Shown here piece after piece: positions 1 to 7,100 of a DNA stretch of 64,000 bases. A program made the translations under genes and the position numbers. Position 1 is the first letter of the stretch; every line of letters starts with the position of its first letter. The notes under the pieces were generated by a model. It did not search any database. It was not told the DNA's origin and saw only the letters and a list, made by a program, of their open reading frames with translations. This DNA comes from Streptomyces sp. 3214.6 (GTDB lineage: Bacteria; Actinomycetota; Actinomycetes; Streptomycetales; Streptomycetaceae), in NCBI RefSeq assembly GCF_900129855.1, contig NZ_LT670819.1:496001-560000 (forward strand), in the 5' to 3' direction.

Positions 1-264
1 ATCTGGGTACAACAGGACGGGCCCGCAGTGGAAGCCCGCCACAACCTGACCTCGGATCAGCATCAACAGACAGTCAACGATCTATTCGGCAGAGGATTCC
101 GACCCATCTGCGTCAGTGGCTACGGCAACGAGCCCCGCTTCGCCTCCATCTGGGTACAACAGGACGGGCCCGCAGTGGAAGCCCGCCACAACCTGACCTC
201 GGATCAGCATCAACAGACAGTCAACGATCTATTCGGCAGAGGATTCCGACCCATCTGCGTCAGC
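1..264 (+). repeat. Near-identical 147-bp coding repeat
   Basis: Bases 1-117 recur at 148-264 with a single visible difference (agtggc against agcggc, synonymous). The period is 147 bp, exactly 49 codons, so the repeat is in frame. Such identity at the DNA level indicates recent duplication or gene conversion and not only protein-level conservation. Confidence 0.9.
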
Positions 265-273
265 GGCTACTGA
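1..273 (+). CDS. C-terminal part of a tandem-repeat (BTRD1-like) protein, 5' cut by window edge
   Basis: The frame is open from base 1 to a TGA at 271-273, so the start lies outside the window. The 90 visible residues are nearly two copies of a 49-residue unit containing IWVQQDGPAVEARHNLTS and GRGFRPICVSGY. This pattern of paired aromatic/Gly motifs resembles the bacterial tandem repeat domain (BTRD1) found in polyglycine-hydrolase-like and serine-hydrolase-like secreted proteins. The catalytic part, if any, is not visible. The protein ends right after the last GY motif, so the repeats form the C-terminus. Family naming is from memory of the motif and not from a search. Confidence 0.6.
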   Translation: MWVQQDGPAVEARHNLTSDQHQQTVNDLFGRGFRPICVSGYGNEPRFASIWVQQDGPAVEARHNLTSDQHQQTVNDLFGRGFRPICVSGY

Positions 274-563
274 TTCCCACCGGCGGTCGGAACGCCAAAC
301 CGAACTGCATTCCTTCTCCGAGCGTGGTGTACGCATGGCTGAGGTGGACGTGGTGCTTCTACTCGCCGTTCGTCAGCCAGGTATCCGACCGTTCCCCTCG
401 GGGAACTGCTCCATGAGGACAACTGCGGAGGCGAACGCGGCACAGGCCTGTGCGGGAGGCTGGCCGCGGCCTTCGGGGCGCCGTAGTTGGGGTCAAAGGC
501 CGAGCCATGGGATGTGAGCTGCAGAAGGCCGAGCAGCTCATGGCTCAGTTCCCGGAGTGGTGA
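274..563. other. Gap without a convincing gene
   Basis: Open frames of about 60 codons exist on both strands around 335-541, but they overlap each other, lack a good ribosome binding site and show no recognisable motif. A coding-like stretch ending in a TGA near 563 on the + strand could be debris. Confidence 0.4.
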
Positions 564-797
564 CTACATGATGTGTCCTGTATCGGGGTCCACCTGCGAG
601 AGGAACTCCCGAATGGCGTCCTCAAGATGTGTCCTGCTGGACTGCGCCGGTGGGTGAGTGCTGAACCCGAACCCATATTGCGGGTCGGGTCCGGTCAGCC
701 AGGTGAGGTCGTAGGAGCCCGGCTTGCCGTCCGGCTGGCGGATCTCGAACGCCTCGCCGTCGACCGTAATCCGCCACGGCTCGTTCGCCGGCATCAT
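564..797 (-). CDS. Small conserved-looking protein of unknown function (77 aa)
   Basis: Starts at the first of two ATG codons (797), preceded by AGGAAAGCAGG, a good ribosome binding site. The protein has a strand-rich N-terminal part (WRITVDGEAFEIR, then GSYDLTWLTGP and YGFGFS) and a short helical C-terminus (LEDAIREFLSQV). No signal peptide or membrane segment is present, so it is probably cytoplasmic. Composition and codon use look like a real Streptomyces gene. I do not recognise the family. It lies upstream of nothing obvious on its strand and is followed by a non-coding gap. Confidence 0.6.
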   Translation of the reverse strand: MMPANEPWRITVDGEAFEIRQPDGKPGSYDLTWLTGPDPQYGFGFSTHPPAQSSRTHLEDAIREFLSQVDPDTGHIM

Positions 798-875
798 GTC
801 CTGCTTTCCTCAACCCCGGATATGCGAGCGCACATGACCTGAACTGCACAGGTGCCACGATCACATGCGCGTGGA

Positions 876-1328
876 TCACACTACGGTGAAGTCGGCCGCC
901 TTCGTGTCCAGCGTCGTGTCGCCGTCTTTGTCGGTGGCCAGGACGGCGACGTGCCACAGACCGCGCGGAGACGCCTCGGCATCGGCGGGCGTGACGCGGA
1001 CGTTGTAGGTGCACCGCACGGTGTCCCCACCGGCCGGCTTACACACCGCCGCCTCCGCAGCCGCCATTTCCTTGACGGTCAGCCCCTTCTTCGCGAACGA
1101 CGACTTCGCCGGCCAGGCCAGGACCTTCACGTTCTTCACACCGGCGGACGCCGTGACATCAGTGGTGAAGGCCAACGAACCACCCCGATCACCTTCGGGG
1201 GCAGCGTAACGGGCCGTGCTGTGCGCCAGCACCGGAGGCTGGCCCCCGGCGTAGGCCAGAGCGAAGGCCCCGGCACCGCCCAGGACGACAACACCGGCGG
1301 TCACGGACAGAACGATACGACGCGACAT
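876..1328 (-). CDS. DUF5707-like secreted protein
   Basis: I chose the ATG at 1328 because it follows GGGGGAA and begins a clean signal peptide (SRRI, then a hydrophobic core VLSVTAGVVVLGGAGAFALA). An upstream in-frame ATG at 1469 would give an unlikely N-terminal extension. The mature part of about 120 residues carries SLAFTTDVTASAGVKNVKVL and a C-terminal GLWHVAVLATDKDGDTTLDT motif, with two Cys (AVCKP and VRCTY) that could form a disulfide. This matches what I remember of the DUF5707 family, small beta-rich secreted actinobacterial proteins of unknown function. Confidence 0.7.
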   Translation of the reverse strand: MSRRIVLSVTAGVVVLGGAGAFALAYAGGQPPVLAHSTARYAAPEGDRGGSLAFTTDVTASAGVKNVKVLAWPAKSSFAKKGLTVKEMAAAEAAVCKPAGGDTVRCTYNVRVTPADAEASPRGLWHVAVLATDKDGDTTLDTKAADFTVV

Positions 1329-1889
1329 GAGAAATTCCCCCAACAGGATCAGCTGCATCAGACCGGCGCTCTTTGCTGCGCCGCTGCACCAATCCTGGCG
1401 GCGCAACAAGCACCAGGTATGAGCGCGCATACTCAACTCCGGCCTGAGTAGGGCCAGTCCGGCAGCCAAGACGAAGGCGAGAGGCTGGCAACTGCCGTCG
1501 ACCGGGACTGGGCATGCAGGGCTGAGCGAGACAAACGGTCACCTGGCCAGTGAGGCCTTTCAGTGTGGTCATTGATCGGGTGACGACGTCGCGCCGCCTC
1601 GGAAAAATCACCGACCGTCCTCAGTCGTCAACACTGCGCAGCCTGCAACAAGCACCACTGGTCACCCTCGGTGGCCCGTCATCCAGGGCTGACCCGATCG
1701 GACGACGCCGCGGACACGCGTTCCCGATAGATCGACTGTTTCGATTTGGTCATACTCTGAGCCAACTGCGATCACATTCCGGACGTACCTTGAACGGCCA
1801 CGACCTCGCACCATGCGACGTCTTCGGCAACCCGCCCCGGGAGCAGCCCGTTGCAGGCGCGCGGCACAGCGGCGAAGAAGAGAGCACAC
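1329..1889. other. Intergenic, no gene recognised
   Basis: About 560 bases between the leader of the DUF5707-like gene and the M4 remnant. Frames on both strands are open in places but have no motif or ribosome binding site. It must hold the upstream promoter of the DUF5707-like gene; I could not place one with confidence. Confidence 0.4.
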
Positions 1890-2430
1890 GTGACGCGCAG
1901 ATTACGTGTCCGCACTACCCGCGGTACCCGATCCCCCGGGATACCCGGACGTCTCACGGCAGGCGCGACGGTCGCCGCCATCGCCATGTTGGCCGCGACG
2001 TTTCCGGTCGGCACTGCGAATGCCGGGAGCGGACAGGAGCAGCAGGACCAGCGGCGGACGAAGCGGATCAACGACGAGGCCCAGCCGGGTGCGGCTCCGG
2101 TCGATCTCACTCCCGCCGAGCGCCCCGCCCTGCTGAAGGCCGCCGACGGCAGGAGCTCCGCCACCGCGGGCGCCCTGAAGCTGGGGGCCAAGGAGAAGTT
2201 GGTGCCGAGGGATGTCACCAAGGATGCCGACGGCACCGTGCACACCCGTTACGAGCGCACGTTCGCCGGTCTCCCCGTCCTCGGCGGGGATCTCGTGGTC
2301 CACACGCGCGGCGAGAGCCGGACCGTGAGCAGGGCCACCGGCGCCCGGATCTCCGTACCCACCACCGAGCCCATCGTCGCCACGGCGACGGCGAAGAAGA
2401 CCGCGCTGAACGCCGCGAAGGCGTCCCGAA
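1890..2430 (+). pseudogene. Truncated M4 (thermolysin-like) metalloprotease, propeptide only
   Basis: A GTG at 1890 after AAGAAGAGAG begins a long signal peptide (basic TRRLRVRTTRGTRS, then a hydrophobic AGATVAAIAMLAATFPVG). An FTP-type propeptide follows, with the family signature LVPRDVTKDADGTVHTRYER and FAGLPVLGGDLVVHTRG. Around base 2430 the similarity stops (after TALNAAKASRNTF), and neither the M4 catalytic HExxH nor the zinc-binding Glu region appears. Downstream sequence looks like the opposite strand of another gene. The gene has therefore lost its protease domain by deletion or rearrangement and should give at most a secreted propeptide fragment. Confidence 0.75.
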
Positions 2431-2433
2431 ACA

Positions 2434-2592
2434 CGTTCTTGGCGAGCACGAAGTCGGCAAGGTCAAGGGTCGGGCCGTTCGCTTCGCCGTCCGCCACATC
2501 CGCAATCGCCTGGTCCAAGTGGTCGTACCAGTCGGCCACGCACCGACGGATGAGCACGACCCGCTCCACGACGGTCGTGCGCCTCTCGTCAT
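2434..2592 (-). pseudogene. Unidentified coding remnant opposite the M4 break
   Basis: On the minus strand a coding-like stretch reads ERVVLIRRCVADWYDHLDQ and then LDLADFVLAKNV before running into the antisense of the M4 propeptide. It has acidic helical character and high third-position G/C, unlike the antisense region that continues the frame. I cannot name the family; it looks like a gene segment joined at the M4 breakpoint. The sequence from 2593 to 2989 holds nothing I can assign. Confidence 0.4.
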
Positions 2593-2989
2593 CTTGGGCC
2601 GCCCGAACCGACCTTGCCAGTATGGCCGTGTGCAACGAAGTTGAACCGCGGCGAACCGAATCCGCATGACGCCCCGGCGCACTGGGCTGTCGGCTGCGGT
2701 GCACCGACTGGTAGTCGTCCGCGCTTTCCATGTCCGCACTGATGTAGATCCGCACTGTGTAGTCCCCTCGAGCTTGATCGCTTGGGCAACGCTTGCCGCA
2801 CTCCCCTGGTTCATTCACCAGCTCGTGCCCCTCTGATTCCGGCCTGCACGGGGACGGCCGCTTCGGGGCCTGACCTGCACCAATGTGCAACTCAGTTGTC
2901 ATGCGAGGCAGAAGGGCGGGGCCGGGCAGGTGGGTTGATCAGTCAGCGAGGTCTTGATCACTACCGAGCCTGCTGATTAGCTGGCCGGC

Positions 2990-3529
2990 ATGTCTGATCT
3001 CGGATCCGTCGCCTGGCCACCTCCCCCGATCAGGACCGAGAGGCTCGTGCTCCGTGAGTCCGAGGCCCGGGACCGTGCGGCGTTCATCGAGCTGCTCGCC
3101 TCGCCGGAGGTGCACACCTACCTCGGCGGTCCCCGGCCGCGTGACGCGCTTGAGCGCGAGACGCCTGAGGTGCCCGAGCGGTGGCCCGGGAGTTTCGTCG
3201 TTGATCTCGACGGGTCGATGATCGGCCAGATCCTGCTCAGGAGAGCAACCGGGCACCGTCGCCCGGCTGCCGTGGGGAAGGCCGATCTCGGATACATGTT
3301 CCTGCCGCGGACATGGGGATTCGGGTACGCTGCCGAGGCGTGCGCAGTGGCACTCGGCTGGCTCGCTGACGCGCTTCCCGGCGAGCCGGTGGTGCTCACC
3401 ACCCAGACCGCCAACGTCCGCTCGATGCGCCTCGCGGCGAAACTGGGGTTCACCGAAGTGGAGCGGTTCGAGGCATGGGGCGCCGAGCAGTGGCTCGGCA
3501 CGTGGTCCCCGGTCACGCTGTCCGACTGA
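2990..3529 (+). CDS. GNAT-family N-acetyltransferase (RimJ/RimL type)
   Basis: 179 residues, the usual length for this family. The N-terminus has the typical TERLVLRESEARDRAAF strand-helix opening. The acetyl-CoA binding region is LGYMFLPRTWGFGYAAEACAVAL, where the usual R/Q-x-x-G-x-G/A loop is modified to RTWGFGYA. The C-terminal TANVRSMRLAAKLGFTEVER segment is the classic GNAT motif B. It is predicted to transfer acetyl from acetyl-CoA to an amine (protein N-terminus, amino acid or drug); the substrate cannot be read from sequence. The stop lies directly against the left end of the IS5-like element, so the element may have inserted just behind this gene. Confidence 0.85.
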   Translation: MSDLGSVAWPPPPIRTERLVLRESEARDRAAFIELLASPEVHTYLGGPRPRDALERETPEVPERWPGSFVVDLDGSMIGQILLRRATGHRRPAAVGKADLGYMFLPRTWGFGYAAEACAVALGWLADALPGEPVVLTTQTANVRSMRLAAKLGFTEVERFEAWGAEQWLGTWSPVTLSD

Positions 3530-3563
3530 GCTCGTGCTCGGCGGTGTGCATGATGATCAAGAT

Positions 3564-4420
3564 GTGGGGCGAGGGGATCTTTCTGATGAGCGGTGGTCGG
3601 TGCTGGAGTCGTTGCTGCCTGCGGTGGGCACAAGTCGCAGGTGGCCTAGCTGTCGGCGGCTGATAGACGGTGTGCGTTGGCGGGTTCGGACCGGAGTTCC
3701 GTGGCGGGACCTGCCGTTCGAGTACGGACCGTGGCAGACGGTGTATGGACTGTTCCGGAGATGGCAGCGTCGGGGTGTCTGGACCCGACTGCTGACGTTG
3801 TTGCAAGCGAGAGCTGATGCGGCCGGGCTGATCTTCTGGGAGGCCAATGTCGACTCCACCATCTGCCGGGCACACCAGCATGCTGCCGGTGCCCGCCGAC
3901 GCAGTGCTGTGCCGGAGGAACCGCCAGGCGGAGTCAGCGCCGAACCTGAAGACCGTGGACTGGGCAGGTCGCGAGGCGGGTTCACCACGAAGATTCATCT
4001 CGCGTGTGAGCAGGGACAGAAGCCGTTGTCGCTGCTGATCATCGCCGCGCAGCGCGGCGACAGTCCGCAGTTCGAGCCGGTCCTGAACGCGATCGGGGTA
4101 CCCCGGCCTGGAGCCGGTCGGCCGAGAAGCCGCCCGCTGCGGGTGCGAGGCGATAAGGCGTACTCTTCACGCGCGAATCGCGCCTACCTGCGCAGACGTG
4201 GCATCAGGTGCACGATTCCTGAGCCGGCCGATCAGGTCCGCGACCGCAGGCGCCGCGGACGTGGCGATGGCCGTCCGCCCTTCTCCGACCAGGATGACTA
4301 CAAGGCCCGGCACGCGGTCGAATGCGGGATCAGCCGTCTCAAGCAGCACCGGGCCGTGGCGACCCGGTTGGACAAACTTGCCGTTCGGTTCGAGGCGACG
4401 GTTCAGGTCGCGGCGATTGG
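3564..4420 (+). pseudogene. IS5-family transposase lacking its C-terminus
   Basis: The natural start is probably the GTG at 3564, giving the family N-terminus GRGDLSDERWSVLESLLP. The helix-turn-helix-like region follows (RRLIDGVRWRVRTGVPWRDLP). Catalytic Asp residues are visible in NVDSTICRAH and RVRGDKAYSS, and the Glu in VECGISRLKQHRAVATR, so all three DDE residues are present. After FEATVQVAAI the reading runs into foreign sequence and continues open to 4580. The missing end is short, so activity cannot be excluded, but the altered C-terminus and missing right end argue against a functional element. Confidence 0.75.
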
Positions 4421-4620
4421 GCCTGGACCACTTCGAAGGCCGGTCCTGGCCCGGCTGGCACCACCACGTCACCCTCGTGACCGCCGCCCACGCCTTCCTC
4501 ACCAACAGCGACTGGCCCCAAAAGTGCCAGGACCGGTCTCACCCTCTACCAAGTCCTCGACACCCTCCAGAACACCCTGAGGTGCTGGACCGGCGGCGGT
4601 CATCGCCGCCCCGCTCAGGC
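4421..4620 (+). pseudogene. 3' fragment of an IS701-family transposase, frameshifted
   Basis: Reading through three frames gives LGLDHFEGRSWPGWHHHVTL, then AHAFLT, then QRLAPK, then GLTLYQVLDTLQNTLRCWTG. These are consecutive pieces of the C-terminal part of IS701-type transposases common in Streptomyces. At least two frameshifts are needed. The DDE core is absent. Confidence 0.75.
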
Positions 4621-4630
4621 TCGGGGCCGC

Positions 4631-4897
4631 TTGCTGTGGATTCGCAAGATGGCCGACGCCGGGATCGAGCCGGGCAGCTACCCCGTCGACATCGCCCACC
4701 GCAAAGGATCCGGACTCACCGCCCGGCAGACGCATTCGACCATCACGGTGGCGGGGTCCGGCTCGTACCGCGCCCGGGCATCCGGATCGTCCGCGAGGAA
4801 CACCACCACGGTGGCGGCGGCCGGCGCCTCCGCCGTCGTACTGGCACTCGCGGGATTCGCCGTCGCCAGGCGCCGGCGCAGCAGGACACAGCCGTAG
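4631..4897 (+). pseudogene. C-terminal surface-anchor fragment (LAETG-less wall/membrane protein)
   Basis: The frame carries GIEPGSYPVDIAHRKGS, a strand pattern resembling Ig-like extracellular repeats, then a Ser/Ala-rich linker and a single hydrophobic segment (TTTVAAAGASAVVLALAGFAVA) followed by RRRRSR. That order (extracellular domain, membrane span, basic tail) is typical of the end of an anchored surface protein. No sortase LPxTG/LAxTG motif is seen. It has no start of its own and begins where the IS701 debris ends, so it is probably the surviving tail of a disrupted gene. The intact lipoprotein at 16556-17644 has a comparable repeat style. Confidence 0.5.
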
Positions 4898-5069
4898 CCC
4901 GGCCACGGCCGTGACTGTCGGACGGAAGGTCAAGGAGTTGCAGACCGTGGATCGCACAACGGGCCGGGGGTTGCGATGTCGCAAAGGTGGAGCGGGTCTT
5001 CGCGGATGTGGCGGCCAAGTGCGCGCCTGCCGACGGGCCGGGGACCGTCGGCGGTGTCCCTGTGAGAAG

Positions 5070-5119
5070 GAAGCGAGCACGGCCTGCCTGCGATTCCGCA
5101 AGGCTGCCGTGCTCGCTTC
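5070..5119 (-). terminator. Strong hairpin downstream of the GH54 gene
   Basis: A perfect 14-bp inverted repeat (5070-5083 gaagcgagcacggc with 5106-5119) closes a 22-nt loop and begins about 30 nt beyond the GH54 stop. No U-tract is evident, as is common for Streptomyces terminators. Confidence 0.75.
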
Positions 5120-5149
5120 GTGTAGGCGCTCAGAGAGGCCGGTTGCTCG

Positions 5150-6718
5150 TCAGCTCCAGGGAGAGGCGGTGAGCCAGCTGGTGTCCTGGGCCCATGACGT
5201 CGTGGAGTCCCAGGTGTTGGTGCCGCCGTTGCTGGCTATGTAGGCCGTGAAGTTGTAGTGGCGGATGTACTTCGTCGGGAAGTTGAACGACTGGAACGAC
5301 TTGCCGACCCCGCTGTTGCCGGTGGTGGGGCAGAAGGTGGCGTCCTGCGCGAACGAACTAGCCCCGTTGTCGATGTTCAGATAGAGCTGGTAGTTGAAGT
5401 GGCGCAGGAACTGGCCGGGCTTGTTGGCGGACTCGAAGGACAGGCAGGAGCTGTTGGCGAGGCCGTTGCGGACGATCCAGGTGGCGTCGGCCTTGTCGGT
5501 GGCCGGGCTGGCGGAGTTGATGCTGGAGATGACGACCTTGGTGTCGGCGTCGTTGTGGCGCAGGTAGTGCGAGGTGCAGCAGGGGGCGGTGGTGGCCTGC
5601 AGGGAGATCCGGGAGCCGGGGGTCAGTGAACCGGTGCTGGTCGAGCCGCTGTTGTAGCCGGCCGCGGTGATGTTGGCCTGTACGGCGTTCTCGGTGGCGT
5701 CGGAGGGATAGCCCGAGGTCATGACGCCTTCGTAGAAGGTGCCTTGGCCGGTGTTGCTGTTGTCACCGCCGATGCCGAGGATGATCGCGCCCTGCTTCTT
5801 CATCGGGTTGTAGCCGGTGTCGTTGGGGCGTACGCCGTTGTAGAAGGTGGACAGGCCGCCCGACTGGGCGTCGCCGCCGCGGATGGCCCACTGGTTGGGG
5901 CCGCCCTTGAGCATGGCGGTCAGGAACCGGTTGTTGATGCTGGGGTCGCCCGCGTTGAATCCACGGTTCACGCCGGAGAACAGGCCGTTCTCCAGGTCGG
6001 CCATGACCCAGGGGCCGTTGCCGCTGCCCCAGCCCCAGCCCTTGCTGTTGCCGAAGTAGAGGGCCTCCATGGTGCCGTTGCCGTCGTCGTTGCCGGTCGT
6101 CTCGGCGTTGCCGTAGTCGAAGCAGCAGCCGCCGTTGAAGTGCGTGCCGTCGAAGATCGCGTACATGCCCTCCGGCTGGTCGCCGGTGGCGATGCCGTTG
6201 GTGTTGTTGTTGCGGTAGCCGGTGCCGGGGGCCACGTAGACGCCGTACGCCTTGTGACCGCCGACGGTGACCGGCGCCTCGAAGGCGTTGGCCAGGTTGT
6301 CGTTCCCGCCCGCCGCCGGCCCGGGCCAGTGGCCCCTGAGCGCCTGGGTGAGGTTGTTGCCCTTGGGGGACTGGTCGTAGATGACGGTGATGACGCAGCT
6401 GGTGTTCGCGCAGAAGGAGTCCTGCGCGGCGGCGTCGGCGTATCCGCCGGCGCTCAGCAGGCCGATGTCCTTGGTCGAGTTGTCGGAGGCACGCTTGACC
6501 TGGTACAGCGGGCCGTTGTACGCCCCGTACAGGGCGCGGGTGGTGCTGTGCGCGGCGACGCAGGGGGTGTTGCCCGCGGCGTAGATGTCGCACGGCCCCT
6601 GGGTGGCGGCCTGCGAGGTGGTGGCCGTGGCGGTGAGCAGACCGGCGGCGAGCGCGGCGGTGGCACCGGCCGCGAGCAGCGCGCGTCTGACGCCGCGTAT
6701 CCACGGTGGCTTGATCAT
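5150..6718 (-). CDS. Secreted GH54 alpha-L-arabinofuranosidase with AbfB/CBM42 module
   Basis: Start ATG at 6718 follows GAAGGAGCT. Residues 1-37 form a Sec signal peptide (RR, hydrophobic AAGATAALAAGLLTA, then SQA-A). The GH54 catalytic domain spans about 40-355: GPCDIYAAGNTPCVAAHST opening, GCCFDYGNAE with the expected nucleophile Glu206, and LGIGGDNSN with the expected acid/base Asp319 (roles known from Aspergillus GH54 enzymes). Residues about 370-520 are the AbfB (CBM42) beta-trefoil with SHYLRHNDAD, FLRHFNYQLYL and KYIRHYNFTAYI. It should release terminal arabinose from arabinan or arabinoxylan outside the cell. It shares strand with the GH43 gene behind it and the same binding module with both GH43 enzymes. 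Confidence 0.93.
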   Translation of the reverse strand: MIKPPWIRGVRRALLAAGATAALAAGLLTATATTSQAATQGPCDIYAAGNTPCVAAHSTTRALYGAYNGPLYQVKRASDNSTKDIGLLSAGGYADAAAQDSFCANTSCVITVIYDQSPKGNNLTQALRGHWPGPAAGGNDNLANAFEAPVTVGGHKAYGVYVAPGTGYRNNNTNGIATGDQPEGMYAIFDGTHFNGGCCFDYGNAETTGNDDGNGTMEALYFGNSKGWGWGSGNGPWVMADLENGLFSGVNRGFNAGDPSINNRFLTAMLKGGPNQWAIRGGDAQSGGLSTFYNGVRPNDTGYNPMKKQGAIILGIGGDNSNTGQGTFYEGVMTSGYPSDATENAVQANITAAGYNSGSTSTGSLTPGSRISLQATTAPCCTSHYLRHNDADTKVVISSINSASPATDKADATWIVRNGLANSSCLSFESANKPGQFLRHFNYQLYLNIDNGASSFAQDATFCPTTGNSGVGKSFQSFNFPTKYIRHYNFTAYIASNGGTNTWDSTTSWAQDTSWLTASPWS

Positions 6719-6807
6719 GAAGAGCTCCTTCAGAGGGTGTGGTGTGATGCGTCGACGCACCCTCGGTGTCCGGTGGTGCGGACGGCGCGGGTTGCCTCGA
6801 CGCTGCC

Positions 6808-6847
6808 GGGCCCGGTGCCGGAGTCGGCTCTCTTCGGCACCGGGCCT
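6808..6847 (-). terminator. GC-rich hairpin between the two minus-strand arabinofuranosidase genes
   Basis: cccggtgccg (6811-6820) pairs perfectly with cggcaccggg (6835-6844), and pairing extends outward with one mismatch. It lies upstream of the GH54 start and downstream of the GH43 gene at 7101-8534, so it may separate their transcripts. Confidence 0.55.
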
Positions 6848-6849
6848 GG

Positions 6850-7050
6850 TGCTGGTTGCTCGTCGGCTCCAGGGGAGGCGGCGAGTCGGTCGGTGTCCTG
6901 GGCCCACGACGTCGGGTGGTCCCAGGCGCATGTCCGGCAGCGGATCTGCCCGTGCGCGGACATCAGCTGGGCTTCGCAGACCCGGGCGCCGCCGGTGTAC
7001 TCCGGGAAGTGCTGCCGCTCGCCCCCCCCTGGCGGACCAGGGCCGGCAGC
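6850..7050 (-). pseudogene. Decayed duplicate of the GH54 gene 3' end
   Basis: Bases 6854-6927 closely match 5141-5213, the last codons and stop of the GH54 gene (shared peptide TSWAQDT and the ASPW tail). In this copy the stop is changed from TGA to CGA and the frame has slipped by one base. Upstream on the same strand a coding-like stretch (EYTGGARVCEAQLM) does not match GH54, so the original gene may have been a different secreted enzyme with the same tail. No start or catalytic domain remains. Confidence 0.6.
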
Positions 7051-7100
7051 AGTCGCATCCCGGTGTCGTCAGCGCGTCCCACATCCCTGTCGACGTGGGG

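Larger units (their letters stand above)
3530..4620 (+). mobile_element. Composite IS5-family / IS701-family remnant
   Basis: The interval begins right after the GNAT stop and contains an almost complete IS5-family transposase whose 3' end is replaced at about 4420 by the 3' end of an IS701-family transposase. No clear matching terminal inverted repeats or target duplication were identified by eye. The structure suggests recombination between two insertion sequences or a deletion spanning both. Confidence 0.7.

Noticed and set aside
335..541. 60-codon frames on both strands
   Set aside because: Overlapping, no ribosome binding site, no recognisable features.
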